From: Plotosus lineatus
Lineage: Eukaryota; Chordata; Actinopteri; Siluriformes; Plotosidae
DNA: 64,000 bases
Assembly: GCA_024760905.1 (NCBI GenBank)
Contig: CM045733.1
Coordinates: 28,722,501-28,786,500 of the forward strand
Direction of reading: 5' to 3'
A program made the position numbers and the translations under genes. A model generated the notes under the pieces. The model did no database searches and had not been told where the DNA came from. It saw only the letters and a list, made by a program, of their open reading frames with translations. This document shows, in pieces, positions 54,946 through 64,000 of this stretch; the stretch's first letter is position 1, and each line of letters opens with the position of its first letter.

Positions 54946-54971
54946 CACTTGCAGAAATGATGGAATGTTTA

Positions 54972-57033
54972 TGGAAGGATTCTGGAGTGACGCAGAAGTG
55001 ATGCAGAGTACCACCAGAGGTGAAAGAGGGGTCATTGGTGCAGATTTCAATGGACATGTTGGTGCAGGAAACAGAGGGGACGAGGACGTGATGGGCAGGT
55101 TTGGTATCCAGGACAGGAACACAGAAGGACAGATGCTGATCGATTTTGGAAAAGAGGATGGAAATAGTTGTGGTGAATACTTTCTTCCAGAAGAGACAGG
55201 AGCATAGAGTGACTTATGAAAGCAGCGGTAAGAGCACACAGGTAGACTATATCTTGTGTAGGCGATAAAATTTGAAGGAAGTCAGTGACTGCAAAGTTGT
55301 AGTTGGTGAGAGTGTTGCCAAACAGCATATGATGGTGGTGTGCAGGATGACGCTGATGATGAGGAAGGGGAAGAAGGCAAAGGCAGAGCAGAAGAGAAAG
55401 TGGTGGAAGCTGAAAAAGGAAGAGTGTTGGGTTGTCTTCAAGGAGGGGTTGAGACAGGTTTTGGATGGTCAGGAAGTGATTCCAGATGACTGGACAACCA
55501 CAGCAAATGTGATCAAGGAGACAGATAAGAGAATACTTGGTGTGTCATCTGGAAGGAAAGTCGATAAGGCGACTTGGTGGTGGAATGAGGAAGTGCAGGA
55601 GTGTGTACAAAAGAAGAGGTTAGCTAAGAAGAAGTGGGACATTGAGAGGACGAACGAGAGTAAACAGGAGTCCAGGGAGACACAGCGTAAGGCGAAAGTA
55701 GCAGTGTCAAAGCCAAACAGAGGGCGTATGAGGACTTGTATGATAAGTTGGACAGTTAGGAGGGAGAAACTGATCAATACAGGTTGGCACAGGAGAGAGA
55801 TAGAGATGGGAAGGATGTGCAGCAAGTTCGATTGATAAAGGACAGAGAGGGAAATGTATTGACTGATGACAGAAGTGTGCTGGGAAGATGGAAAGAGTAC
55901 TTTGAAGAGCTGATGAATAAGGAAAATGAGAGAAAAAAAAGAGTAGAAGAGGTGACCATTGAGGACCAGGAAGTAGCAAAGATTAGTAAGGGTGAAATGA
56001 GGAGGGCACTGAAGAGGATGAAGAATGGAAAGGCAGTTGGCCCTGATGATATACCTGTGGAGGTATGGAAGTGTCTAGGAGAGGTAGCAGTAGATTTCCT
56101 GACAAGAACATTCAACAAAGTTTTAGAGAGTGAGCAGATACTGGAGGAATACAGGAGAAGTGTGCTGGTGCCCATTTTAAAGAACAAGGGAGAGGTGCAG
56201 AGTTGTGGCAACTACAGAGGGATAAAGTTGATGAGCCATACGATGAAGTTATGGGAGAGAATAGTGGAAGCTAGATTAAGGGCAGAGGTCAGCATTTGTG
56301 AACAACAGTTTGGTTTCATGCCAAAAAAAGAGCACCACAGATGCAGTGTTTGCTTTTTGCTTTGAGGATGTTAATAGAGAAGTACAAAGAAAGTCAGAGG
56401 GAACTGTATTGTGCCTTTGTGGATCACGAAAAAGCATATGACAGGGTGCCAAGAGAAGAACTGTGGTATTGCATGAGAACGTCTGGAGTGGCAGAGAAGT
56501 ATGTTAGAATGGTGCAGGATATGTATGAGAGATGTAAAACAGTGGTGAGGTGTGCTGTCGGCGTGACCTAAGAATTCAAGGTGGAGGTGGGACTGCATCA
56601 AGGATCAGCTCTGAGCCGGTTCTTGTTTGCGATGGTGATGGACAGGCTGACAGACGAGGTTAGGCAAGAATCTCCATGGACTATGATGTTTGCAGATGAC
56701 ATTGTGATCTGTAGTGAGAGCAGAGAACAAGTGGTTGAAAATCTAGAGAGGTGGAGGTATGCCCTGGAAAGGAGAGGAATGAAAGTTCGCCTCAGTAAAT
56801 CAGAATACATGTGTGTGAATGAGAAGGATCCAGGAAAAACGATGCTGTTACAGGGAACAGAGATAATGAAGGTGGAGGATTTTAAGTACTTAGGCTCAAC
56901 AATCCAGACCAATATAGAGTGTGGAAAAGAGGGGTTGGAATGGTTGGAGAAAAGTATCCGGTGTGATGTGTGATAGGAGGGTATCGGCAAGAATGAAAGA
57001 AAAAGTGTACAAGACGGAGATGAGGCCAGCAAT
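54972..57033 (+). mobile_element. RTE copy R10, truncated at both ends
   Basis: It starts in the endonuclease (equivalent to RFWSELDEVMQSTPRG) and runs through VIGADFNGHVGAGNRGDE, the linker (55272-55835) and the RT. RT motifs are GKAVGPDDIPVEVWK, NYRGIKLMSHTMKLWERIVE, VGLHQGSALSRFLFAMVMDR and the intact MMFADDIVICSE at about 56682-56717. It stops at about 57033 in the KVYKTEMRPAM segment, without the RTE 3' tail. Frameshifts occur near 55810, 56330 and 56570, with a stop at 56571. Confidence 0.88.
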
Positions 57034-57409
57034 GTGTCTATGTGTACACATGTGTGTGTCTTTTGTGCATTTTCAATTTTATAATTGTTGTTTTACAAAC
57101 AGCTTTTCATTGTTCATGCAACAGTTGGCAATTAATATATCTTAATCTTTTATCTTTGATGAGACTTATTATATTATATTATGTTATATCATATTATATT
57201 ATATTACTCATAGCTAGCAGCCTAGAGTTTGAACTATTGAACATGGCAGTAGATTTTAAATAATGGAAATCTCCATCCACACTCCACAGCAATTCAGTCC
57301 TGAGATCAATCTGTACAAATAAATGGAGTTGCAACACATGACCTCTGAATGTCAAAAACTATTTAAGACTACTTATATCTCTTACCATAAGGGAGGATAA
57401 TTATTGCTC

Positions 57410-57410
<1 letters not shown>
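57034..57410. other. Unassigned AT-rich DNA
   Basis: TATTA repeats lie at about 57168-57206. Nothing else is recognised. Confidence 0.45.

Positions 57411-57494
<84 letters not shown>
57411..57494. repeat. (TAA)n(TA)n compound microsatellite
   Basis: About nine TAA units then about 28 TA units. Confidence 0.95.
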
Positions 57495-57497
<3 letters not shown>

Positions 57498-57940
57498 TGA
57501 GTCGTTGACTTACGACCTATGCGAGTTGTGTCTGATTTTATGACCGCAAAAGTGGTGAAGCATGACTCATGGCAGTGCAGTGCGAGTGTTGCGTACGACA
57601 GTTGTTTGCACTGCTGGCAGCATCAGCATCTTAAAATGCCAAGCAGGAGATGATACAGCTTCACTTTCTAACTGCTCAGAGCAAATCTATCCATCTACTT
57701 TCAATGCCACGTCACTGTGGTGCGAAGCTGAGAGCCAATCCTTTCTGTGTGTGTGGGCCCGACACCTTGAATCTCTAATTTTATTGGATTCACATGCTGT
57801 AGTGTTTATGTGACAGGAAGCGTGTCCCAATTTTTTGCAATCAGCTGCTCTGCGGGTTGAAGTTTTTCCATGTCTGTCCATTTTTGTTTGCTTGCCAGCT
57901 GTGCTTGGCTTTGTGGAAATGAGCTGATCAAAACACACAA
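57495..57940. mobile_element. pogo-like element, left terminus
   Basis: CAGTGAGTCGTTGACTTACG follows TA and resembles Tigger/pogo termini with a CGACTTACG core. The matching right end is uncertain: Rex1 copy 3 begins at 57941, and the terminus at 59095 is only loosely similar. Confidence 0.4.
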
Positions 57941-58822
57941 TCACTAGTGAACGTCCAGGGACAGAACATTGAGATAGTGAACAGTTTCAAATACCTGGGC
58001 GTTCACCTTAACAATAAACTGGACTGGTCCCACAACACCAAAGCCCTGTACAAGAAGGGCCAGAGTCGCCTCCACCTTTTGAGGAAACTCAGGTCCTTCG
58101 GAGTATGCAGACCTCTGCTCAGGACATTTTATGACTCTGTGGTAGCCTCTGCAATCCTCTACGCTGCCATCTGCTGGGCCCCGGGCAGCACAGAGCGGGA
58201 CAGAAAAAGACTGAACAAGCTGGTCAGGAGGGCCAGCTCTGTCCGCAGGTGCCCACTGGACTCTGTGGAGGAGGTGAGTGAGAGGAGGATGGTAGCAAAG
58301 CTCACATCCATCATGAACAACAGCTCTCACCCACTTCACCAGACTGTAGAGAAGCTGAGTAGCTCCTTCAGTGGACGACTGAGACATCCTCAGTGCAGGA
58401 AGGAGCGCTACCGCAGGTCGTTCATTCCCACCGCTGTCAGACTGTACAACGCCACTTTGTAACTGTCTGTGAAAATACCGGTTATGTGCAATAAAAACCC
58501 CGTGCACTTTAATCAACCACATCTACCCCACTGACTGCGAACCATATCAACCCATCTACTCTGCACTCAGATACATTACACTTTAATATAGGCCAGTCTA
58601 CAAAATCGTTCCCTTCTTTTCTTTCTTTTATTGTTTATTAATTTATACTATTTATGTATCTATTTATTTATTTACTTATATAATATATATGTATGTGTGT
58701 ATGTTTGTATTTGTATCTATTTTTGCACCCACTACTGATGGTACCTCAAGAGCCTGTAACAGTAAATTTCTCCATTGTGAGATTAATAAAGCTGTATCTT
58801 ATCTTATCTTATCTTATCTTAT
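57941..58822 (+). mobile_element. Rex1-type LINE copy 3, 5'-truncated
   Basis: It starts in a short CACACA tract before CTAGTGAACGTCCAGGGACA, the VNVQGQNIEIV codons. The open frame 57947-58462 ends RLYNATL and a stop. The 3' UTR is nearly identical to copies 1 and 2, and the (TTATC)n tail occupies about 58796-58822. Confidence 0.9.
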
Positions 58823-59095
58823 AATAGCCAATGGGAGGGAGCTGCGTCATCCCTCCTAGCCAATGGGAAGCCAACGGGGCAGGATGTTGGGAGATAGCCA
58901 ATGGGAGGCCGGCAGGGCAGGATGCTGGGAGATAGTCAATGGGAGAGCAACTTGTGCATTGTTTGAATTTTTGAGATGACACTTTCGTAACGTGAACTTG
59001 TTTCGTATCCAAGGAGAAAAAAAAAAATTGGGAAAATGTTTTTCGTAATCTGGATTTTTCATTTGTTTGGACTATCGTAAGGTGAGGTACCACTG
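58823..59095. mobile_element. pogo-like element end with internal repeats
   Basis: The right terminus, reverse-complemented, is CAGTGGTACCTCACCTTACG, followed by TA. Inside, three units of about 42 bp around TAGCCAATGGGAGG and GGCAGGATGYTGGGAGA repeat at about 58825-58945. No transposase. Confidence 0.45.
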
Positions 59096-59103
59096 TACTA
59101 ATA

Positions 59104-59818
59104 CAGTATTTGCTACTTCCTGGTCCTCAACTGTCACTTCTACTCTTTGCGCTCTCTCATTTTCATTCAATTCCACTCTCTGTTATTCATCAGCTCTTCA
59201 AAGTACTCTTTCCATCTTTCCATCACATTTCTGTCATCAGTCAATACTTTTCCCTCTTGGTCTTTAATCACCCCAACTTCACGCATGTCCTTCCCATGCC
59301 TATTTCTCTGCTGTGCCAACCTGTATTAATAATTTTCTCCTTCCTTACTGTCCAACCTAGCATACAAGTCATCATATGCCCTTTGTTTGGCCTTTGACAC
59401 CATTATCTTTGCCTTATGCTGTGTCTCCCTGTACTCCTGTTTACGCTTTTCAGTCCTCTCAATGTCCCACTTCTTCTTAATTAACCTCTTCCTTTGTACA
59501 CACTCCTGCACTTCCGCATTCCACCACCAAGTCTCCTTCTGTACTTTCCTTCCAGAGGACACACCAAGTACATACTCTCCCACCTGTCTGTCTGATCACA
59601 TTAGCTATAGTTGTCCAGTTATCTGGAAGCACTTGCTGACCACTAAAAGCCTGTTTCAACTCCTTCAATAAAACTTAACACTCTTCCTTTTTCAGCTTCC
59701 ACCACTGTGTCTTACGTTCTGTCTTTGCCTTCTTCACCTTCCTCAACATCAGTGTCATCCTGCACACCACCATTCTATGCTGTCTGGCAACACTCTGACC
59801 CACTACTACTTTGCAGTC
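59104..59818 (-). mobile_element. RTE copy R11, linker segment only
   Basis: The minus strand runs from about 59818 (CKVVVGQSVARQHRM-like) through KELKQAFSGQQVLPDNWTT, TWWWNAEVQECVQRKRL and AKQRAYDDLYARLDSKEGEN to the start of the RT approach at about 59104. Neither the endonuclease nor the RT core is present. Confidence 0.82.
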
Positions 59819-59873
59819 CCCCCCACACACACACACACAGCTACATTAAATACGTTTTATTTGTACAGTCCCA

Positions 59874-59959
59874 TTGTGGTTTTAAAGTTATGTCTATTTT
59901 GAGGCAATGGGTTTTATTTGTACAGTGCCTCAAAAATAGACATAACTTTAAAACCACAA
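59874..59959. repeat. Near-perfect inverted repeat (hairpin)
   Basis: Arms of 33 and 34 nt (59874-59906 and 59926-59959) pair with a single one-base bulge around a 19-nt loop. The left arm starts TTGTGGTTTTAAAGTTATGT. A 15-nt direct repeat, GTTTTATTTGTACAG, lies just before the left arm (59854) and again in the loop (59911). Confidence 0.95.
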
Positions 59960-60235
59960 AGACATAAAATAATAAACATAGATATTGACACCATTACTGA
60001 ATGATCTACAATAACATCATGAAACAGCTTGACCTTGTTCTGATTTGACCCTTATAACATCATAAATCATACCCTAATCTGACATTTCTCAACATGCCTT
60101 GAGTTGGCCTTGAAGGATGCTCAACATCACTTAGGGTGGCCATTTTGTTTTCTTATCTAGGACACTCACTTCAGTGAATCAACTCATATAATAGTGACAT
60201 AAATCATCCAATAAAATTAAGTGGTACAGTAAAGC

Positions 60236-60472
60236 GGGCATTGGGACCTGATGGTAAAGGTGCTGGATCCCTGATCCTAAGGTTGAGGTCTTTGATAACC
60301 CAGCATGTAAAAGAACCACTTTCGAAAAGAGTAGGCTATATAGCCATCAGTGTGTTTTCACCCTGCGATGGCCTGGTGAGCTGTCCAGGGTGTACTCTGC
60401 TTTCACACGGAGTTGGCTGGGATGAGTGCCAGCCTCCCTGTGACCCTAATTAGGATTAAGTCGTTACAGGAA

Positions 60473-60507
<35 letters not shown>

Positions 60508-60511
60508 AGTC
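60236..60511 (+). mobile_element. SINE with L2-type tail, internal deletion
   Basis: Head GGGACCTGATGGTAAAGGTG and GATCCTAAGGTTGAGGT, then a shortened body (TTGATAACCCAGCATGTAAA), then the L2 tail GCGATGGCCTGGTGAGCTGT, GTGACCCTAATTAGGATTAA and a (GAT)n end. The 9-bp duplication CAGTAAAGC is at 60227-60235 and 60512-60520. Confidence 0.83.
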
Positions 60512-60579
60512 CAGTAAAGCATACAATTGTTCTTTTCTATGAATAATCATTAACAATTTGAACATATATTCCATTAGAG

Positions 60580-61363
60580 CCGTGGTTCTTAACCTTGTTG
60601 GCGGTACTGAACCCCACCAGTTTCATATGCTTATTCACTGAACCCTTCTTTAGTGAAAAATAAAATATGATTTTTTTTTTTCAAATTCAAGACATAGGTA
60701 TATGTTTTTACTGGGGCACCAAAATGAACCGTGCATTAACATCACTGTGTTCAAAGAACAAAACAAATACAATGCATGAACTCCGCCATCACAATTACTT
60801 AAATTTTTATGTGAGGTGTGCATCTGTGTGTGAACGCGCGCGTGCGTCTGTATGTGTGTGTATTTGTTTTATTTACATCTTATGCATTATTTTTGAATGT
60901 TTAATCACTATTATAAGCAGTTGTAGTATTGAATATGTATTTGTTTATATTATATGTACATATACATGTATGTATACGTCAGTCAGCACAGGGTTGATCC
61001 GACTTTGCAAATCATGCAGATAGGACGCCGACTAATATCACGTTCCATTATATATGTGAATCCATGTTGTACATATTCGCCCAACCACTTTCTTTTTTAC
61101 TCAACATAGTATAGATTAAAACATTAAGAAAGAAATCACACGACGTACCATAACAACAGTCACAATTCGACTACTGAGCGCACCAAATTTCCTGCAACAC
61201 AGATTGGCCAAGCAATGTAGCGTGATCACCTGCAGCCAGTGATGGCCAAGCAGGGAGTGTCGTCATGAATATGAGTCAGGTGTGTGTCTTGACCTCCGCC
61301 GAACCCCTGAGACTGACTCACCGAACCCATAGGGTTCGATCGAACCCAGGTTAGGAACCACTG
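60580..61363. mobile_element. hAT-type MITE with perfect 8-bp duplication
   Basis: Termini are CCGTGGTTCTTAACC on the left and, reverse-complemented, CAGTGGTTCCTAACC on the right. The 8-bp duplication CATTAGAG is at 60572-60579 and 61364-61371. At 784 bp it has no transposase frame. Confidence 0.92.
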
Positions 61364-61514
61364 CATTAGAGATTACTTCATTGGACAGTTCTCCATTTCA
61401 GGATTACAATTGTCTTTAAATGAATATGATCACTCTATGAACATTATGTGAGTACTCATTCCAAAGATTTTACAATTTCTATGTTCATGTTCATATTTGG
61501 TCAAATGAGTTTCA

Positions 61515-61885
61515 TGTGGGGCAGTGGTAGTCCAGTGGTATAGGGCGCTGGATCGCTGATCCAAAGGTTGGGGGTTCAAGTCCCACTCTCCACAAGGTTG
61601 TCACTCCCCCCCCCCCCCCCCCCAGTGCAGCTAACTGGGTTATCAAAGTCGGGCCATGTCTCTCACTGTCTATGGTGAGAGGCATGTAAAAGAACCATTG
61701 TTGACATTCGTAAAGAGTAGACTGCAAAGTCGTCAGCATGTTTCTGTCCCTTGCTAAAAAGGGTTGTGACAGGAAGGGCATCCGACGTAAAAACCTCTGC
61801 CAAATCAAACGTGCGAATCAGATGATTCGCTGTGGCGACTCCCGAGTAAAAGGGAAAAAGCTGAAAGGAAGACAGACAGACAGAC
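61515..61885 (+). mobile_element. Full-length, young SINE with RTE-type tail
   Basis: Head with box A-like TAGTCCAGTGGTATAGGGCG and box B GGTTCAAGTCC (61531-61583), then the body (CAGCTAACTGGGTTATCAAA, ATTGTTGACATTCGTAAAGA). The module GGAAGGGCATCCGACGTAAA leads into TGCCAAATCAAACGTGCGAA. The RTE 3' end GTGGCGACTCCCGAG and AAAGGGAAAAAGCTG then closes with (GACA)n. A perfect 16-bp duplication GGTCAAATGAGTTTCA lies at 61499-61514 and 61886-61901. A C run at about 61607-61623 replaces part of the body. Confidence 0.93.
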
Positions 61886-61901
61886 GGTCAAATGAGTTTC
61901 A

Positions 61902-62295
61902 CAAATAGTGAAGAGTGGCCTGTGCCATTTAAATGTTGCTGTGAAGATGCTCTCAATGTATTCAAAAAGCATGACCATTGAGAATTATTTTGGGAATCAG
62001 AACATCTGTAGTTCTTTGGAAGGGTCCTGTAGCTAAAACTTCCGAGAGATTGAAATCTTGTTGTTGGATGGAAATAGTGTAAAGTAGTGAATCTTTGAAG
62101 TGCAGACTGAAAGTTCATTGTATGGTATGCAAGGGTTTTGCCTCAGATTTTGATTCCAGATGATGTTTTTGTTGTGAATGGTTCATGCAAAGTGGCCTTC
62201 AGGAAAGCAATTTTGATTAACCATCCAACGGTGCTTTTCCCCATACACCATAACAGACAATGAGAACCACTGCCATCTACTGCAGTGGATGCACA
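61902..62295. other. Unassigned DNA with a repeat module at its end
   Basis: ATGAGAACCACTGCCATCTA and AGTGGATGCACAATTACAG at about 62260-62300 match a module inside the hAT MITE at 22519-23277. Confidence 0.45.
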
Positions 62296-62299
62296 ATTA

Positions 62300-62430
62300 C
62301 AGACGCTCCCCGACTTACGTTTTTGTTTGGTTCCAGACGGCCAAACATAAGTTGAAAATAAACACAAGTTGTTACTGTATGTTCCAGTGACATATGACGT
62401 TCATACTGTACTATACAACCATAAATAGCA
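62300..62430. mobile_element. pogo-like terminus
   Basis: CAGACGCTCCCCGACTTACG resembles a Tigger/pogo end. No partner end located. Confidence 0.4.
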
Positions 62431-63110
62431 TTACCATATCTAAAAAAAAAACCCGAAATCAATTATTATAAACATAACATTGTAAAATAGTCTCAAATAT
62501 ATCAAATAATATCAACATTACTTTCAAATAAATTAAATCCAAGCAAAATAATTTCAAATAGATATATTTGATCAAATTCACTCATCAAAGATCAAATACA
62601 ATATCAAGTATAACCTTTTACATTCTCTATGATGCCATCTTTCTGCTTTTAAATGGTTCCAATGGTCGACAGATGGTCACTTTACCTGAAGCTGAGCCGA
62701 GTCACTTTACAAGAAGCTTAAAACAGCCAATCAACGCTTACAATATGTGAGGCACTCAACACCGAAAGTAGTTTTGCTTTGTTGATCTTGCTTTGTGCTT
62801 GAGACAGCGCGGGTTATAGGGTCTTCCGGTCTTTAAAGTGAGCAAGGGTTCAGAACTCATTTGTTCAGTAATCATTCAGTACTCAGCCTGCACTGATGTG
62901 AAGCACTCTTTGTTTTCTGGATTCAGGTTTTCATTCATTTTACAACTTTCTTTGCTGAACTGGGTATGCATGGAAGATTGCGCCAACCCGAGCAGATAGT
63001 TAATTCATGTCTGTATGAGATTTTGATATAACTGCTGTACTTGGCATAATAGGAGGAAAAGTGCTGTAGATAACTATTGTGAGTCATAATTGTGTCAATT
63101 TCTCTTACAG
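62431..63110. other. Unique-looking DNA, possible intron
   Basis: No repeat recognised. It ends in a pyrimidine tract and acceptor TTTCTCTTACAG at 63099-63110. Confidence 0.4.
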
Positions 63111-63217
63111 GAACCATTACACTCTGCCATCCGGGGACTCCACAGCAGTACGTGGACAAGGCTATTGGGAGAACTCTAAAACATGAACCACGAAAGGAAG
63201 GTGGTTCCCATTATAAG
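63111..63217 (+). CDS. Putative host exon (partial gene)
   Basis: A 107-bp segment lies between a strong acceptor (TTTCTCTTACAG) and a GTAATT donor at 63218. In phase it reads TITLCHPGTPQQYVDKAIGR and then TLKHEPRKEGGSHYK, with no stop. The first two bases complete a Gly codon with the last base of the candidate exon at 26995. The last codon is complete, so the next exon starts in phase 0, as seen at 63550. The protein family is not recognised. Confidence 0.58.
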
Positions 63218-63549
63218 GTAATTTCATTATTCCATAAAATTATTTGGCCGTGGATGCTTTTAGTTAACCATGGGCGGTCTGCCTACTTCTTGTTATACTT
63301 TTGTGCATGTTTAAGCAGTATCATTGTGCTGATTGTGTTTCCCCATTTCTGTATTGCCACAAACCTGCATTATAATACTGCTTGATAACAATAAAAATAA
63401 ATAAAATGTGGGCTACTTAGCACTTGACATGCTTCTGAGTTTTTTTTTTTGTTTGTTTGTTGTTTTTTTTTTGTAAGGATAAAATTGTTTTAGGCTTGAT
63501 GAAAAGTTAACTTCCACATCTGCTATATTTTATTTTATTTTTTTTCCAG

Positions 63550-63633
63550 GTGAACTCCAGTACTGCAGAAAGTGCTAAGGGTGGCACCTCAGATGATGAT
63601 GATGACGCCATTTTTATGTCTACTGTAAATTTT
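63550..63633 (+). CDS. Putative host exon with acidic run (partial gene)
   Basis: An 84-bp segment lies between a T-rich tract with acceptor TTTTTTCCAG and donor GTAAGG at 63634. In phase 0 it encodes VNSSTAESAKGGTSDDDDDA followed by IFMSTVNF. The exon is 28 codons exactly, and continues the frame of 63111-63217. It probably belongs to the same gene, whose remaining exons lie beyond the right edge. The Asp run is partly a GAT repeat. Confidence 0.55.
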
Positions 63634-63719
63634 GTAAGGGGTATACGCTGGGGCTACCCAACCCCAGATTCCCTGAGTGGATGTTCTAGGTGAATAAAAT
63701 ATTTATTAATGCTACTACT

Positions 63720-64000
63720 ACACGTTTTCACTACATTCTTCACAACGTTTTTGCCAAGTTCTTGATGACATTACTTGCAATGCTGCAGCAACGTTTTTGG
63801 CACGTTCATCACAACGTCGCTTGCGATGTAGCAGTAACGTTTTTGCCACGTTCACCACAACATCGCCTGCGACGTTGCAGCAAAGTTTTTGGAAGTCTGC
63901 AAAGGTACGTCATTGCAACGTTTCTTGCAATGTTGTTGCGACATTGTGCAACGTTGTAGGGACGTTGTTATGATGTAACCGTGTTAGCTGGGAAGAACGA
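63720..64000. repeat. AACGTT-rich tandem repeat at right edge
   Basis: Units of about 60 bp contain CAACGTTTTTGCCACGTTCA or close variants (63746, 63790, 63833, 63876). They are followed by GCAACGTTGTAGGGACGTTG and the end-like GTGTTAGCTGGGA. It is related in style to the block at 31480-31985. The element's right side runs out of the window. Confidence 0.6.

Larger units (their letters stand above)
53715..54971 (-). mobile_element. MADF-encoding DNA transposon, copy 2
   Basis: Second copy of the element at 5758-8890, with the gene on the minus strand (54628 to 53715) and the divergent promoter block at 54640-54945. It is cut on the right at about 54971 by RTE R10, at the place that corresponds to about 8610 of copy 1. 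It lacks the R3 insertion, so it gives the uninterrupted order of the family. Confidence 0.62.

Noticed and set aside
57495..59095. A single pogo-like element split by Rex1 copy 3
   Set aside because: The two outer termini agree only loosely (about 60 percent by eye) and differ in their sub-terminal sequence, so I kept them as separate pieces.
61515..61590. tRNA gene
   Set aside because: Box A and B signals belong to a SINE head that continues into a LINE-type tail with target duplications; the cloverleaf is not maintained.

Overview
The window is eukaryotic, non-coding-rich DNA from a ray-finned (teleost) fish. The evidence is the repeat repertoire: many 5'-truncated RTE-clade LINEs of the fish Expander/Rex3 type, Rex1-type LINEs with TTATC tails, L2-like tails, tRNA-derived SINEs, Tc1/mariner, pogo-like and hAT elements, a Ty3/gypsy copy and many long CA/GT microsatellites. 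I see no bacterial-type operon, RNA gene or CRISPR array. The species cannot be named from the sequence. Most of the 64 kb is interpretable as transposon relics, many of them nested. Layout: 1-3.7 kb holds two RTE pieces around a second LINE lineage (called LINE-A here). 4.6-8.9 kb holds a pogo-like element, a Tc1 scrap and a transposon encoding a MADF/SANT-like protein that was split by an RTE insertion. 9.4-14.8 kb holds Tc1 and SINE relics, a minisatellite, a Ty3/gypsy element lacking its reverse transcriptase, and an internally deleted RTE. 18.7-23.3 kb is one RTE copy carrying a Rex1 insertion and, at its broken 3' end, a hAT MITE. 23.3-26.1 kb is a GA/GC-rich satellite. 27.7-35.6 kb holds RTE, SINEs and a third LINE lineage (LINE-C). 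36.1-43.5 kb holds RTE, LINE-A, Rex1 and a hAT transposase relic. 46.6-52.9 kb holds RTE, LINE-C, L2-like pieces, SINEs and a mariner-like MITE. 53.7-59.8 kb holds a second MADF element, RTE and Rex1. 60.2-61.9 kb holds SINEs and a hAT MITE. No complete host gene is visible. Three short segments (26932-26995, 63111-63217, 63550-63633) have splice-site flanks and join in a single open phase. They may be exons of one unrecognised plus-strand gene whose intron, about 36 kb long, absorbed most of these transposons. Every LINE reading frame is broken, so nothing here looks autonomously active. The youngest-looking insertions are the SINE at 61515 (perfect 16-bp target duplication) and the two hAT MITEs (perfect 8-bp duplications). 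The most interesting structures are a SINE family whose head and body occur with two different LINE-type tails, one tail matching both ends of the local RTE; a two-copy MADF transposon with a divergent promoter full of TTCCGT motifs; and an RTE insertion with a textbook twin-priming inversion. LINE-A, LINE-B and similar labels are mine. Clade assignments rest on remembered family motifs, not on a search.
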